Part shown: positions 38,892 through 51,190 of the stretch, in pieces
How positions within the stretch are numbered: the first letter of the stretch is position 1
How the letters are laid out: the number at the start of each line of letters is the position of its first letter
Assembly (NCBI RefSeq): GCF_028769735.1
Contig: NC_088170.1
Coordinates: 41,518,920 to 41,582,919 of the forward strand
Direction: 5' to 3'
Length of the DNA stretch: 64,000 bases
Source of the DNA: Zonotrichia leucophrys gambelii
Lineage: Eukaryota; Chordata; Aves; Passeriformes; Passerellidae
Program-made: the position numbers and the translations under genes
Notes under the pieces: generated by a model
The model's database searches: none
Told to the model about the DNA's origin: nothing
Seen by the model: the letters and a program-made list of their open reading frames with translations, nothing else

Positions 38892-40761
38892 TGCCAGCTC
38901 TGCAATACCAGAGCTGGGTAACTTGCAAGGGCAGGTTTATCTACAAGCACAGGAGCCCTGGGTGCTTCCACTCATGCAGGGAACAAGAAACCCATGCAAA
39001 CAGCTCCTGGTAAAGCATTACAGGGGCAGTCTGGCGATGTTTTCCAGTGGGGCAGGATCTACTGGTGTTCCCAGCACAGAAGCAAGAGGTGGGCCACGCT
39101 TTTGTTGAAACAGAGGCAAAGCCCAAGGCTCAAGTAATCTGAGTTTGCCACTTGGCTCCTGATAGTAGGTGGGCTGAGCACTGTAATCTTCCCTCACTCC
39201 CCAGGTAGAGCACAGTCTGCTCACATCTGCTCAGCACTTTGATAAACAATACACTAGGAGGTATTTTGCAATGATGAACAAGAAGTGATGATAGGCAAAT
39301 AAATGTGGTGGTGTGTCTGAGGTGCAGGAAAATATATTAAGTTTATGGGGGGGTGGATTGGATTTTTCTCCCCAGAATTAATCCTCCCCAAAGATGTCAT
39401 GTCTGACTCGTTCCTGTTTCCCTTGTTTCAGCCACGCAGCTCATATATTATCAATCAGTGTGCTGCACCTCAAAACCATTTTCTTGTCCCCCTCCCCTCT
39501 TCCACACTTACTTATCTTCCCATGCAAAAACACCCCAACACACACTCCTGCATTTGTACCTCTGGCTATTTTCATTTCCACATTACAGTTTATTATCAGT
39601 TTCTCTGGTGAAGCCCCAGTGTGCTTTCATGCCTCTGGGTGTGGGATGCATACATCACCTCTGCATGAGTGATCCCTTGGGATAAGCTGTGTGCAGCTGA
39701 GCCTGGAACTTCTTCAGTGCTTTTTGCATTTAGAAAGCTACATCAAGAGAGCAGCCTCACATAGCAAAATGCTGCAGTACCTACATGAAAAGATGTGAAA
39801 ATTCTGTTTATTTGTAGCTACTTGTTCTCTTTGTGATCTCAGTGCAGATGGAAGAGATTGGTTAGGATTCAGTGCTGACATCTTATAGCCCTGGAACACA
39901 AAAATCTGCTATATTTGCCCAGAACCACACCACATCAAAACAAAATAATGGGGACAAGCAAGCTGCTTTGTGAGCAGCACAGTAAATGCAGCTTGGCTTG
40001 GCTTTGTGCTATATAAGCTCCAAGGCTTCACTGCCCACTACCTTCCCCACATTTTCAACATTTCAGCCTCCCACAGACCATTCGTGTAGCTTTCCCCTCC
40101 CCCCAAAACCCCTTCAAAATACTTATTTTTTTCTAACTAGCTCCAACAGAACAGGCAAGAAGTGACACAAAGCACATGTACCTGCTCACAGCAGGCTGGC
40201 TGACCATCACGTGGGGCAGTATTTGCTTTCCCCTCTTTAAGGACTCTACATTGGCACTTTTTTCTGCTCTGGTGCCACCAGTGCTCATGGACCATGTAGG
40301 AATTTCATATCTTTGACACCTCTATCTCCATCCATATAAGAAGTGAGCTGAGGGGGTCTCCAAAATTTTCAAGGGTGTCTTCACTCCTCTAACGTGTTCT
40401 CTCAGCAAAGGCAACTTGAAGAACTTTTTTACTGCTCTGTTAGTGGATATAGTCACAATAAGGTAGAAAAGAATTGTGTAAGGGTCATGTGGGAAATACA
40501 TGAGTGAGAATTCACAGTGGATTTTTACTTACAAGCACACCTTCAGGCGATGGAGAATGGGGGTTACTAGTGAGAAGCACCTGCTGGAGTTGTATTTGCT
40601 TAGACTATTTTGGAGAGGTTTACTAAAACCTTACTCAGCTATTGCACTTACCTCAGCTTACTTCAGCAGGGCTCTCCTGTTGGTACCTCTTCAGAGTCTC
40701 TCTTCAAAATATTTTGGATCTTGTTTTGCCTCCTGCCTAAGTATGCTGGAGACAAAGATAC

Positions 40762-40781
40762 TCTGTGTGTGTGTGTGTGTG
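40762..40781 (+). repeat. (GT)n dinucleotide repeat
   Basis: A short run of about nine GT units interrupts otherwise plain intergenic sequence. Confidence 0.85.
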
Positions 40782-42039
40782 GACATTCCCTGCTCATTTG
40801 TTCCAGTAAGATAAATTGGCCCTGATTGCTTTACTGTCTGAACATGACTTTTCTATAGTGCCTTCTGGTTTTCTTTGGCCACATTATTGACACTGGGTAA
40901 TATAACATGAAAGGATTGTGGATGGGCTTTTATAAAGAAATCAGCTAAACAGCTATTAGAGGATTAAAAGCAATGCCATGGCCAGGATAACACATCTTTA
41001 AAATGCTGATAATATCAAGAAGCAAATGGATTTGTAATTTAATGGCAGCAGAGAGAAGACTTCAGATGTCTGTTTTTTCCAGATTTGATAGAAAGATTAA
41101 AGTGGCTGCTTTTGGTGTGCAAGGGTTGGATAAAACTGTAGCATGGTTGCCTACAGACAGCAGCATTCACCTTTCTTGTAAATAGTAATTGTCTCACGTG
41201 GAGAGAATTCTTCTGGTCACCATTTTTATTAAAGCTTTAATTTTCATGATGACAGGCTGGATCATTCTCTGCTTTAAAGTCTGATAATGATACACTTCAG
41301 GAGCTTTGAAAAACCCTTTGTCTAGACAGAAACAACTTAATAAAGCTTTTGAAATGTGGCATTCACTTTAAACCTTTGCTGATGCCTGGACAAAAGCACC
41401 AATATTTAGGAAATCTTGTTTTTTATTTTCTTGTGCTAAAATTGTGCAAGAGGTTTGAGTAACAACAGGAACTGCGAGAAATAAAATCATACAACTTTCC
41501 TCAAGAGGGGTTCAACCTGTGACAGATTTTTCCTACAGAAAGAATTTCCTTTTCATCCAGAAATTAATTTTATTTTATAAAAGTAAATTAAAATACATAT
41601 GGTATTCTGTTTTTTTGCATCTTCAGCATTGAGGCTGGATTGGGAGGTATTTTAAGGACATCTCCAGAGCTGTTAACGATATATAATCTAAAAAAAGTAG
41701 CTAGACAGCCTAAAGCAGTGATGGCCAAGCACAGGCCCAGGGTGGGATAATTTCCACTCCACACGGAGGAACATTCATCCGGAGAGATGAAAAGGGGCAG
41801 AGTCACCCCTTAGTCCCCTTCTCCAGCCAGCTGCTCACGAGAAGGTGGCACAGTGCACCATCTCTGAGGTTCAGGAATCAGAGGACTGATGCTCCTGGAT
41901 ATTTATCTGTCAGGGTCAGACCACTGTGATAGCAATCTGACCTAAAAATTCATCTGTGGCCTTATTTGGTGTGTCCTGCCCAGGAAGTAATGGTCACCCT
42001 GGCAATTTTTATTTTTAATGGTTTGGTTTGATTTGGCTA

Positions 42040-42074
42040 TTTATTGTCATTATATCGTTTATTGTCATTATATC
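42040..42074 (+). repeat. Tandem duplication of an 18-bp AT-rich unit
   Basis: Two copies of tttattgtcattatatc follow each other directly with one linking G, upstream of nothing recognisable. Confidence 0.85.
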
Positions 42075-44017
42075 TGAAGATGCTTTTTATCTTCAGAGTG
42101 CTTTCCAAAGAAGTTTCACAGAATTTGCCTCTGGTACTCTGAGGGGGCGTATGTTTTTTATAGATAACCAAGATCTAATCTCTGCTTTGAGGGAGAAATG
42201 CAGTTCAGGCTTACAGAATTACCAGCAGCAATGCCACATTTCCAGAAATCTCAAAACTGAGTCAAAGAGAGAGACAGGGTGAATTTCTTGCCAGAGAAAC
42301 ACAAAGGAAAGAAGAAAAGCCAAGGAACAGTGGAACCCAATCAAACATTTGGACCCCTACCTTGCTGTCCTCTTCTTTCTTGGGTAGGAAATACAAACAC
42401 TGCACAGCTGGAAATTAGTGCATTGGCTCTGGATCTGAACTGTCCAGGTAACTAAATCTCAATTTTTGAGTCTGGCAAACAGCCTCTGCAAAAGTAACAG
42501 CCCTCGGAGAAACAAAATAATCATTATAAAATGAAGCAGGCTCCCGTGTAAAGAGTAAGCACAATACCTGTGACTCCCATGGACACAGGAGCTTAAAGTG
42601 TACAAATGTTAAGAATAGTCTTCTAGAAAACAGCAGAGTATTTTTATACTAAATAATTTTTATTAGATGGCCAAAACACAAACCTGCTCCTTAGCTAAAT
42701 TTGAAAATCTAGATGAAAAGTTTATTTTTATAGGTGGAAGTTAATATTTAATCCCTTTTCATTTTCTCCATTTTTTCCTGAGAAGTTATTACTTCTCTAC
42801 TCCTGCAACTAGAGCTGTCCTGTTTGTGAAAAGAGAAAAAAGACACAGCCAGGATTAATTACATTTTTTATTTAAAGGAAATTTATGGACACATTTTGAG
42901 GTATTTGATCAGTATTTCTTCTTTATACATGAGTATAAAATTCAGGTGTTCAGTCAGCATGACACGAAGGAAAGACAAAAAGATACAAAACCATTTCATC
43001 AACACAAGGCCAAAAAAGCAAAAGTTTGAAAGGTGTGTTGAAAGTGGATGGGTAAAAAGTTTACCCCATATTCAGAATGGGATTTAAGCCTTGGAGAAAA
43101 GCAGGTTTGAAAACAAATTGGAGAGAAATTGTCATTTTAAGTAGATGCAATCCAAATTAAAGGTATTCCATGGATTTTGAGATATTAATTTTAAAAGCAG
43201 TGTCCTTTGAAAAAGTAATACAATATTCTAAACAAAAGGAGGAATACCTACATTTTCATGCAGATGTAAACCCATATATTCAACCTTTCCCTTTTTGTAC
43301 ACAGCAGTGTCTAACCGTTACAGGTTCTGTTTCTAAGCATATCATTTCTGACCTGCCAAAGACACAAACAAGACTATTTTGTCCATGAACTCAGATTTCA
43401 GAAAAGTAGGGAAAAGGCTTTCATTTTTTCAGTATATTGAGTGAAGCTTTGCTTCTGAAGATGCAGTTCTACAAAACTCTGTATCCCTCTTCCTAGCATT
43501 AACTGGAATGAGTGTCCAGCTTTATTTTCCTGAAAATTATCCTTAGAATAATCACCAAATAGCCAGAGTCTAGTGTATGAGCTGTTTCTTTCACTTTAGA
43601 AGATGCTTTAAAAGAAATAAGTTTCAAAATATAGCCTTGTTTTTAGCTGAAAATTTGTTGTTTCATAAGTAGAAGTATTTCTGTGAGTTTTCTGAAATAT
43701 TCAGGGAAAGATATATATCTAAATCTTACCTCCCCCAGTCCAAGTGTTTGCAGTGCAGTGCATCTCAGGTTAGCAGTCAGGAAAAACAGACAGTAAAATT
43801 CACTGGACAAAGCAGGAAAAAGGGATGGGGAATTCCCCGAAATTGATTTATCTGGTTTTACTGTCTCAAGTGAAAGGCAAAAGAAAATAGCACATAATAA
43901 AAGCTGAATGAAAAGTAGAATGTAAATGTTGCTCCAATTTATCAGTCCAAAGGAAGCTTAGTAACACAGCTGAAGCAACCTGCGAGATATCTGTTTGTTC
44001 ACAAATCACGTTTAAGT

Positions 44018-44023
44018 TTTATT
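44018..44023 (-). terminator. ASCL4: Candidate ASCL4 polyadenylation signal
   Basis: AATAAA on the minus strand (TTTATT on the plus strand) occurs 167 bp past the ASCL4 stop codon and is the first canonical hexamer downstream. Other TTTATT motifs lie further out, near 42,867 for example, so a longer 3' UTR is possible. Confidence 0.5.
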
Positions 44024-44189
44024 CAGCAAACATTTAAAGTCTTTTGACAGATTAAAAATACCCTTTTTTTCTTGCCTTCCCTATCTGATTTTGCTTTCCC
44101 TGATATTAATTTTCACCCGTAGAAAATTCCCCAGGGTTTGAAATTGCTTTTCAGCCAGTCTTGAAGCTTTCTGAGTCCAGAGAGGAGAC

Positions 44190-44756
44190 CTAGCTGCCCA
44201 TCTCCTCAAATTCACTGTAGGGGGATGACGCTGGAGAAGTTTTGGACTCTCCATCGCTGTTGCACTCCCGCAGGGAAGCCGGACTGGGAGTTCCCGGGCT
44301 CTCCTTGGCAGAGAGCGTTTCCTTACTGGAAGAGCCTAAGGGATGGCAGTCCAGCAAGCTCTGCAGGTGTTTGATGTAGCTTATGGCAGCTCTCAGGGTC
44401 TCCACTTTGCTGAGGCGCTTGTCGGCCAATTCCTTGGGCAGGTGCTCCCTGAGGCGCGTGTAGCCCTCGTTGACGCAGCGCACCCGCTGCCTCTCCCTCT
44501 CGTTCCTCTTGCGAATGAAGGCAGGCTCGAAGGAATAGTCATAGATGCCCATGCAGCCAGGAAATGGGAGGTAGGAGATGCGGCCTGTGTGCCCGCTGTA
44601 GGCTTGCTCCCAGTAAGATGGGTCCAGGTGGAAGGGAACCCCAAAGGGCTCTCTCAGGGGTACCCCATGGGCGTGCACGTGGCTGTTAGCCAGGGACACA
44701 GATCCTGGAAATGTAATCCTCTTCGGTAGTTTATCATTGTCTTTAGTGCTGTCCAT
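44190..44756 (-). CDS. ASCL4: Achaete-scute family bHLH transcription factor 4 (188 aa)
   Basis: A single-exon gene. The bHLH domain spans about residues 81-133: basic region RKRNERERQRVRCVNEGY, then loop residues HLPKELADKRLS and helix 2 KVETLRAAISYIKHLQSLL. The FEPAF segment just before it and the acidic C-terminus (ECNSDGESK ... SEFEE) match ASCL4 rather than ASCL1, 2, 3 or 5. Proneural-type bHLH factors bind E-boxes as dimers with E proteins; ASCL4 is linked in mammals to skin and fetal tissues. I chose the ATG at 44,756 because it is the first ATG in the frame and has a strong context (A at -3, G at +4). The frame stays open about 30 codons further upstream but only with a GTG. The bHLH is intact. 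Divergent placement next to PRDM4 agrees with the human locus. Confidence 0.93.
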   Translation of the reverse strand: MDSTKDNDKLPKRITFPGSVSLANSHVHAHGVPLREPFGVPFHLDPSYWEQAYSGHTGRISYLPFPGCMGIYDYSFEPAFIRKRNERERQRVRCVNEGYTRLREHLPKELADKRLSKVETLRAAISYIKHLQSLLDCHPLGSSSKETLSAKESPGTPSPASLRECNSDGESKTSPASSPYSEFEEMGS

Positions 44757-44941
44757 GCTTCTGTTTTTCCTCACCCGTGGAGTGTTAATTCCTGAATTTA
44801 GCTCCCAATGTATCAATCCAACATTTGTATAGGTACCCTGCCCCACAGGCTGCAGTTTCCTCCTGCGGTGTATAAAAACTCAGATCTCAAAGCAAGGCTA
44901 ACAGCTCACGAGGTCCACACTGTGCCTGGAAAGCCTTGTTG

Positions 44942-44949
44942 TTTTTATA
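44942..44949 (-). promoter_or_regulatory. ASCL4: Candidate TATA box of ASCL4
   Basis: On the minus strand the sequence reads CCCCTATAAAAAC, about 190 bp upstream of the chosen ATG. Transcription starting about 30 bp downstream (near 44,912-44,918) would give an uninterrupted leader of about 160 nt. The motif is a close TATA match and is in the right direction. Nothing else supports it. Confidence 0.45.
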
Positions 44950-44959
44950 GGGGTAGGAT

Positions 44960-47900
44960 GCCAGTTAATGTACAGACAGGTTTTAAGGACCATCACTCCC
45001 CAGTTTAAACCCTTCTTTTCCTGTGATCTTCATATTTCAAAAGATAATAAGAGGGTTCCTGTGTATTCCTTTTCTCTCCACTTGAAATTATGACCAGAAG
45101 AGTTAATGCCAAACATAAATAATCTTCCAGGCTCTAAACACTTCTCATGTATTGTAATCCACGATATCGTTTGATATAATTGTCTCCAAAAGATGGGTAA
45201 TTTGCAAAGTTTATAGAGATCTTCAAAGTTTTGGCAGAACTCCTCACTTTCAGGAACCAAGGATCTTCTGTCATCTAAAAACTACCCAAAGGCTTTTCAC
45301 AATGAAATCCAAAAGACAACTGCAAGCTTTGTTGTTTCGGCTGCTCTGGTTTAACTGAACCAGCTCACAAGCAGTTTGCAAAACTTATATGGCATATCTG
45401 AAGCTTTCTGGGAAAGCTGAGACATCTTCAAAGGAAAGAGTGCTCTCTTGTGGTTGCAAGTCTTGTCAGATAAAGAGTGTACTACGTGCAAGCATAAAAG
45501 GAAAACTGCCTTCTTTGCCCTAAGAGAGGTTTTTCCAAGAAGTGCGTTTCACAAATTGAACATGAACCTTTTGGCATTTTCAAACAATTTTCAAGGTTTT
45601 GTGTGTTTCTGCTCATTGTAGGAATGTTCTGGTCATTCCTAAGAGAACTTGGATGCCCTGATAGCCCCATGTGTAGCTATTACCAGATGCTTACAAGGAT
45701 ATTGGCTTACCTGATGGACCCTACACGCTGCTTTAATGGGAGAGCTGGAAGTCCCTCTTGACCCTGCCAGCTCTGTGCTGTGTCCTCCAGTTTGCCTGCA
45801 GCTTGCCAAATCAAAGAGGTGGACAAACTACAAGGACTTTTGGCAGTATAAAATCCTAATGTCCTTGTCTATGTCTTTCCTCTGAGATACCCTGCTGTGT
45901 TAGGATCTTCCTTTGCAGCAACTTGACTGTCTTTGACTTTTCCCTAGTTGCTGTTCAAGAGCTCTGTTTTTACAGGGGTTTTTTTGTTGAAAACACATTT
46001 TCACATTAACTGAATCTCCTTTATTGGCCATCATCAGTTTGGGGAATTGCATGTTTGGTCTGGGAGAGCTGTGGGAAGGGACAGACGTGAAAAGGTACAG
46101 GTGTGTAGGCTCTATTAAAATTGGGTTTTTGCTCAAAGTGAAAGTTTCTGCCCTGTTTAGTGTTTCATGCAAAACTGCCTCAGAAGTGTCAGTAACTGAA
46201 ACAACATTCTCCACTCTGAGAAATAGTTAGAAACTAGCAGCAACGATGTGAGTAGCATGCATTTTTGAGTCAGCCTTTGTGTCTCTGTTGGCCTATTCTG
46301 CAGCTTCAAAAAAAACAGTGGTAATCTTCAAAGTACGATGAACATACAGGCAAACCACTCCAGACAGACATGAGTGAGAACAGTCCTGGACTCTGGTTTA
46401 TTTCAGGGGTAGAATCAGCACCAAAATGGCTCAAAAGCCTGAGCAAAAATTACTGGGGAATGCCCCATGGTATGTACAGCTCATTGCAGATCAAATAAGT
46501 GAGAGTCCTTCTGCCTTTTAAAAAATTTTTGGAAACAGCTGATCAAGATAGACTTTTCAATATTACTTGCACTCTAAACTTCATTGTCCAGAAATGTTTT
46601 CAGAAATGAATGCTTAAAGGAAAATAGCTCCTTCACTGTAGCACTAGGCTAGGCGAGGACTTCTAGTTTTCTTAAAACAAAGAGGATGTTGACCTCTAAG
46701 CAAATACCTGAAGCAGGCAAAAGCCATTTGATCTGTGTTATCAGTAAGTTTAAAACACTGCTCTCTGGCAGTACTCCTGTAAGGAAATGGAAGCATGCCT
46801 CTTGGGGGGCTCAGCTCCCAGATCATTTCACAGCTCTCCATGACCTTGCCAGCAGCCTGGCCATGTACAAAAGGCAGGGTTACGTTTCAGTTCTGTCATG
46901 CAGATGCACTGTGCCCTGCTACCAGACCTCTTTTCTATGTTTACTGTAAATGCAGGCCACCAGCACTTCCTAGACAGTCAGAATTTCCGCTGTGCCAATG
47001 ACATCTTCTCTTCTGACAGAAAAATCCACGCTGCTAATCCTTTAGAGAAACACATGAAGAAAAATTACCGGTAAATGTTAATTGTTGACCTGAATTATTG
47101 AAGCTGATCTCATATCAAATGGACTCTGAAGTCTGAATTTGTTTGTGTGCAAGTGAAATGAGAAAATATGCCACAGGCTTTTGATGAATATGGTATCTTG
47201 TTGACAATCTAATGTCACTTGCTCAGAAAGGGATTTGCCCCTGGCAGAGAGCCAGAGCAAGGCCAACGCATCTCACATCCCACTGCAGGTCCTTGTCGAG
47301 AGCGTGAGCAGGATTAAAGCAATTCATCGTTCCTGTGCCGACTTCTGCACAAAGTCTCAGCATGTTTGCACATGCAGACACAGTGAAAGTAGTGGGATTA
47401 GACCACCAAAGGGAAAGGCTAATACAAATTCTTTTCTATTTTTACAGTAGGTTAAAACTACATTAATAATAGTCCTCTTTCAAGATGAGCCTTTGATCTT
47501 CTTTCTTACACTGTTTCTCCAATTAAATCCTCTTCACACCTTTGTCTGGATAAAGCTTTGACTCCAGAATGCAGGATCTGCTGTGCTGATACAAAGCAGA
47601 TGGCCTGGTTCACTTTTCAGGCAGTACAAATCAGGTGTTCACTGCTCTACAATGGCAGATACACATATTGTATGTTTAGCTTTTGCTTAGGTTTTTGGGT
47701 TTTGGCTTCATTGTTGTTTTGTTTTGTTTGTAAATACAAAGTCTAAATGGGGATGCTGGGAGACTCCTTATACACTCCATCACCTATGGTATTCAAACAG
47801 GTTCTCTTCCTTTTCTTATACTTCATTATAAGCACCTAATTACCTAGCCTAAATGAATAGAAAGTACTCTTGATATATCTAAAAATAAAACATTTAGGCA

Positions 47901-50900
47901 TCTTCCTTCCAGATATAACTTAGTTGTGGTTTTAATTGCATATATCCTAACATGATATCTGTAAGTATGTAATTTTTGCTCAAGAGAACCCTCAGCACGT
48001 TCCCACTCCCACACGAACCATAACCATGAAAAACACTACTGACATTACACAGTGAGTTTGAATTACTTTGAATTATTCAAAGAAACAGCTCCTCCTTGAC
48101 CCTGTGTTCCTCTGTGTATGAAAAGAAAGTCATTGGTGGAAATACTGTAGTAGAAACACAAGAGTCAGCTGAACAGTGCAAGTCCACTAACTTCCCAACA
48201 GAAGATGCCGTAGCTGTTTTATCTGTGAACACATTACTGAAAAGGAAGAAGAAAATACACCAGGAATTTAAGAAGAAATTCTCACAACACTGTGCATTTC
48301 TTACCTTGAAACTCTAATAATATTGTGCATTTCTTTTATTTTACTGTGCTGTAATTATGCAAAATTCTAGTATCTATTATACATATCATAGGTTGTTTAG
48401 GCTGCTGCAATTTATTATCAGATAGAAAAATATGTAATTAAAAAAAACGCCAAATGAGATTCTCTTGTTAACTGCTCACACAGAATTATAGAATAACTTT
48501 GCAGGAATACAGGATTGAGTCAGTTTGTGTCTGTCTTGTCCTGTTTTATCCTTAAGCACGGATCATCTCTTTCCAAGCCCAGACCTAGAAGAGAAAGCTG
48601 CTCATAGACTACCTAGGCTTCCTGCTGTGACTGTCACCAAAATACTGGCCTGCAAAGTGCTGACAAGCCAAAGGTGATGAGAAGTTTGGATTTTTGGTGG
48701 TAAAATGGCTTTTTGCATAATCTTCATTGCAGTGTTATCCTGCTCAGTGTGAGAAAGTGTGGAGAGCCTAGTTCAAACATGGCTTAAAGAAAGAGGCCAT
48801 GAAGGTACTCAGCTACGGGAAAAATAAAAGGCAGCTGTAAAGCAGTAGTTCCCAGGCTTGATCCTGTAAATAATTAGGTTCTCAGCCACCTTTTATATAA
48901 ACAACAAGATTCTCAGACCGTTTTCTCAAAAACAGGCAAATATTCTGTCCTTGGCTGCTCTGGGAACAGATGGCCATTCTGGGAACAGCTATAAAGGTTT
49001 TGAGAACTTTTCATATCATGGTGAGAACACTGATCTTGGTTTCAATAAACAAACCTCAGGTATTGTAAATAAAAGGAGGAGTTGAAGTTTTCTCTACAGC
49101 CTATCGGGAGCTCAGATTTTGCAATATGCGTGAAGTGAATTAACACTGTTATAAAAGGTGCCTGGTTTGATCAATAAATTGGAGTTGATGCTGACCAACA
49201 AAGGTGGGTTGTCTCCCTTCATTTCAACAAGAAAGAACCCAGGGTCAGGTTTGCAATAGCAGAAGAGAACTGATTGCAAGGAGACATGGGCACGGTCCAG
49301 AAGGGCCTTTGGCTCACACTGCAGGGAAGGACTGAAGCATGTTTACTGCCAGCTCTTTCCCCTGTGGTTTCAGAGTCTCCCTTATCTTTCTGTATGTCTC
49401 GAGGATCTGAAGATGTCTTGAAAAATAGCTCAGCAATTTGTTCCTCACGCAGCAAGTACTGCTATAAATGTCAATAAACTTGGCTTTCAGGAGACAGTGC
49501 AGTTGTCTTATCAAAACACTTCACATATAATAAAAGTGTTTGGTATATAAAAAAATATCTTTCCTTGCAGAAGAAACAGTTCCCAAATGCGTTTTATCAC
49601 AATACCTTGGGCATGCAGCATACATCTCTGTAGACACAGATTAACTTCTCATTCAGTGACACTTCATACTATCACTGGCTTCCTTTGATACTTCTGCTTT
49701 AAACTGGTAGTTAAGATATCACCAGTTCAAGGGAGTAAAGTGACTACAAAAAAAGCTGGAATCTCAGAAGACTCATGCTTGACAGTAGGAAAAAATACTC
49801 TTATCTATGTATGACTACATCCAATCTGGCTCATAGGCTCAAAGTATTGCTTTCAGCTTAGATAGTTGAAACAGCACAAAGATTTCAGTGCCAGGGCACT
49901 TCTGCTGTAGAATTTTAGTATCATAACTGGAATTAAGACAAGCTGAGGGCTTGGGATAACCTAGCATTTCAGGACAGAACTGAGATCTACTGAGTGTGAC
50001 CATGAAGTTTAAAGGATGAAAGTTGAAAATGGAAGGTCTCCTGTCATCTTCTATTAGGAAATGCAAAATAAAGAGAGAGACTTGGGCTTGTAGTCATTCG
50101 CTGTAGGTTCTAAGAAAAATACCAACATATGAATATGTTAGACTACACATACAAAAATGAAACAGACCTAAAGCCCCCATCACAGGATTAGCATTCCATA
50201 ACAACCTGAGGACTTGGTGAGTTCTCTTATGACTCACTGAAATAATGGTTGTGGGCCAATTCAGATAGTCAGTCAAGGTCAGGTAAGGATTATTTGGCTT
50301 GGTGGAGGAGAGGTTGTGGGATATTCTTTTGGTCACGAATTACAGAGACTTGGACTTACTTTGCTCAAATGTACTCCTTTAGATGTCAGATATTTAGACT
50401 AAACCCATTATGCAGGTCCTAGTTTCAGGCCATAGACACAGAAAGGCAGATCCAAAGGGAATTCTTCTCACACATCTCAGACACCTACTTCAGGAGGAGA
50501 TGAAGCACTCTCTTCAGCAAACTATTTCTCTCCTTCAGCTACAGAGAGAGCTTGAAAAACAAGTGTATATGAGGATTCAACTTTCTGACAAAGCCGAATG
50601 AGAGTCTGCTTCCACCCCCAGAAGAATCAATAGGTTTGTACTGAACTAAAACAACCTCTACATTTAGGCCCTTTAGATCATGGAATGATCCTTACAGATC
50701 CTACATTTACGTTCTTTAGATCAAAAGAGAGCTGACAGAAAAATATTTTGAATTTCCTCCTGTGCAGACATCCTATGGAGGGACGGCTCATTTAATGAGG
50801 CATCACTTAAGTGTCAGGCACAAGCAAATTACCAAACCCCATTACGGTGTTCCAGGAAACAGCTGTTCGCCCCGGCTCTGAAGGAACGCGGCGATTGATT

Positions 50901-51190
50901 CGAGCAGCGTACATGATGACTATCCACGTGTCGCAGGCGAAAAGCGAACTACAAAACCTCTTGCACACATCAAGAGATTCCTTTGCCATGTCACCTTAGC
51001 CAGAATTGCACATATGACGAACCGTAATTGAACGACGATGTCCAAGAGGCAGCTGGGCACGTACAGGGTGATGGTACGGCTGAGGACACAAACCGCAACC
51101 CTCTAATGACAGCAGATATGAGGCTGTAATGAGAAAGCAGTGAGACAGCCGGGAATATTGTGTGGGAATACTGGGTGGAACACCGGAGTG
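44960..51190. other. Intergenic DNA between ASCL4 and PRDM4
   Basis: This is the shared upstream region of two divergent genes. No coding exon or identifiable repeat family is visible. Up to about 50,750 it is AT-rich single-copy-looking sequence. From about 50,860 CpG dinucleotides reappear (a CCACGTG core near 50,924 and several ACG-containing words to 51,070), ahead of the dense PRDM4 island. Confidence 0.55.

Larger units (their letters stand above)
30790..44017. other. Intergenic DNA between RTCB and ASCL4
   Basis: I found no exon, conserved protein motif or RNA gene in this 13 kb. GC-richer patches (about 31,000-31,130, 32,430-33,500, 34,200-34,560 and 36,150-36,400) give chance open frames on both strands. 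AT-rich stretches with few repeats (about 36,480-37,600 and 40,900-41,600) could hold regulatory elements for ASCL4, but nothing proves it. Local duplications and the compound microsatellite are listed separately. Confidence 0.6.

Noticed and set aside
38644..38971. Minus-strand open frames with repeated YSILF units
   Set aside because: They are direct translations of the pentanucleotide microsatellite, which lacks stop codons in these frames. No gene context or start supports them.
44343..44729. 128-residue + strand open frame opposite ASCL4
   Set aside because: It is the antisense shadow of the ASCL4 coding exon. The minus-strand frame has the full bHLH signature.
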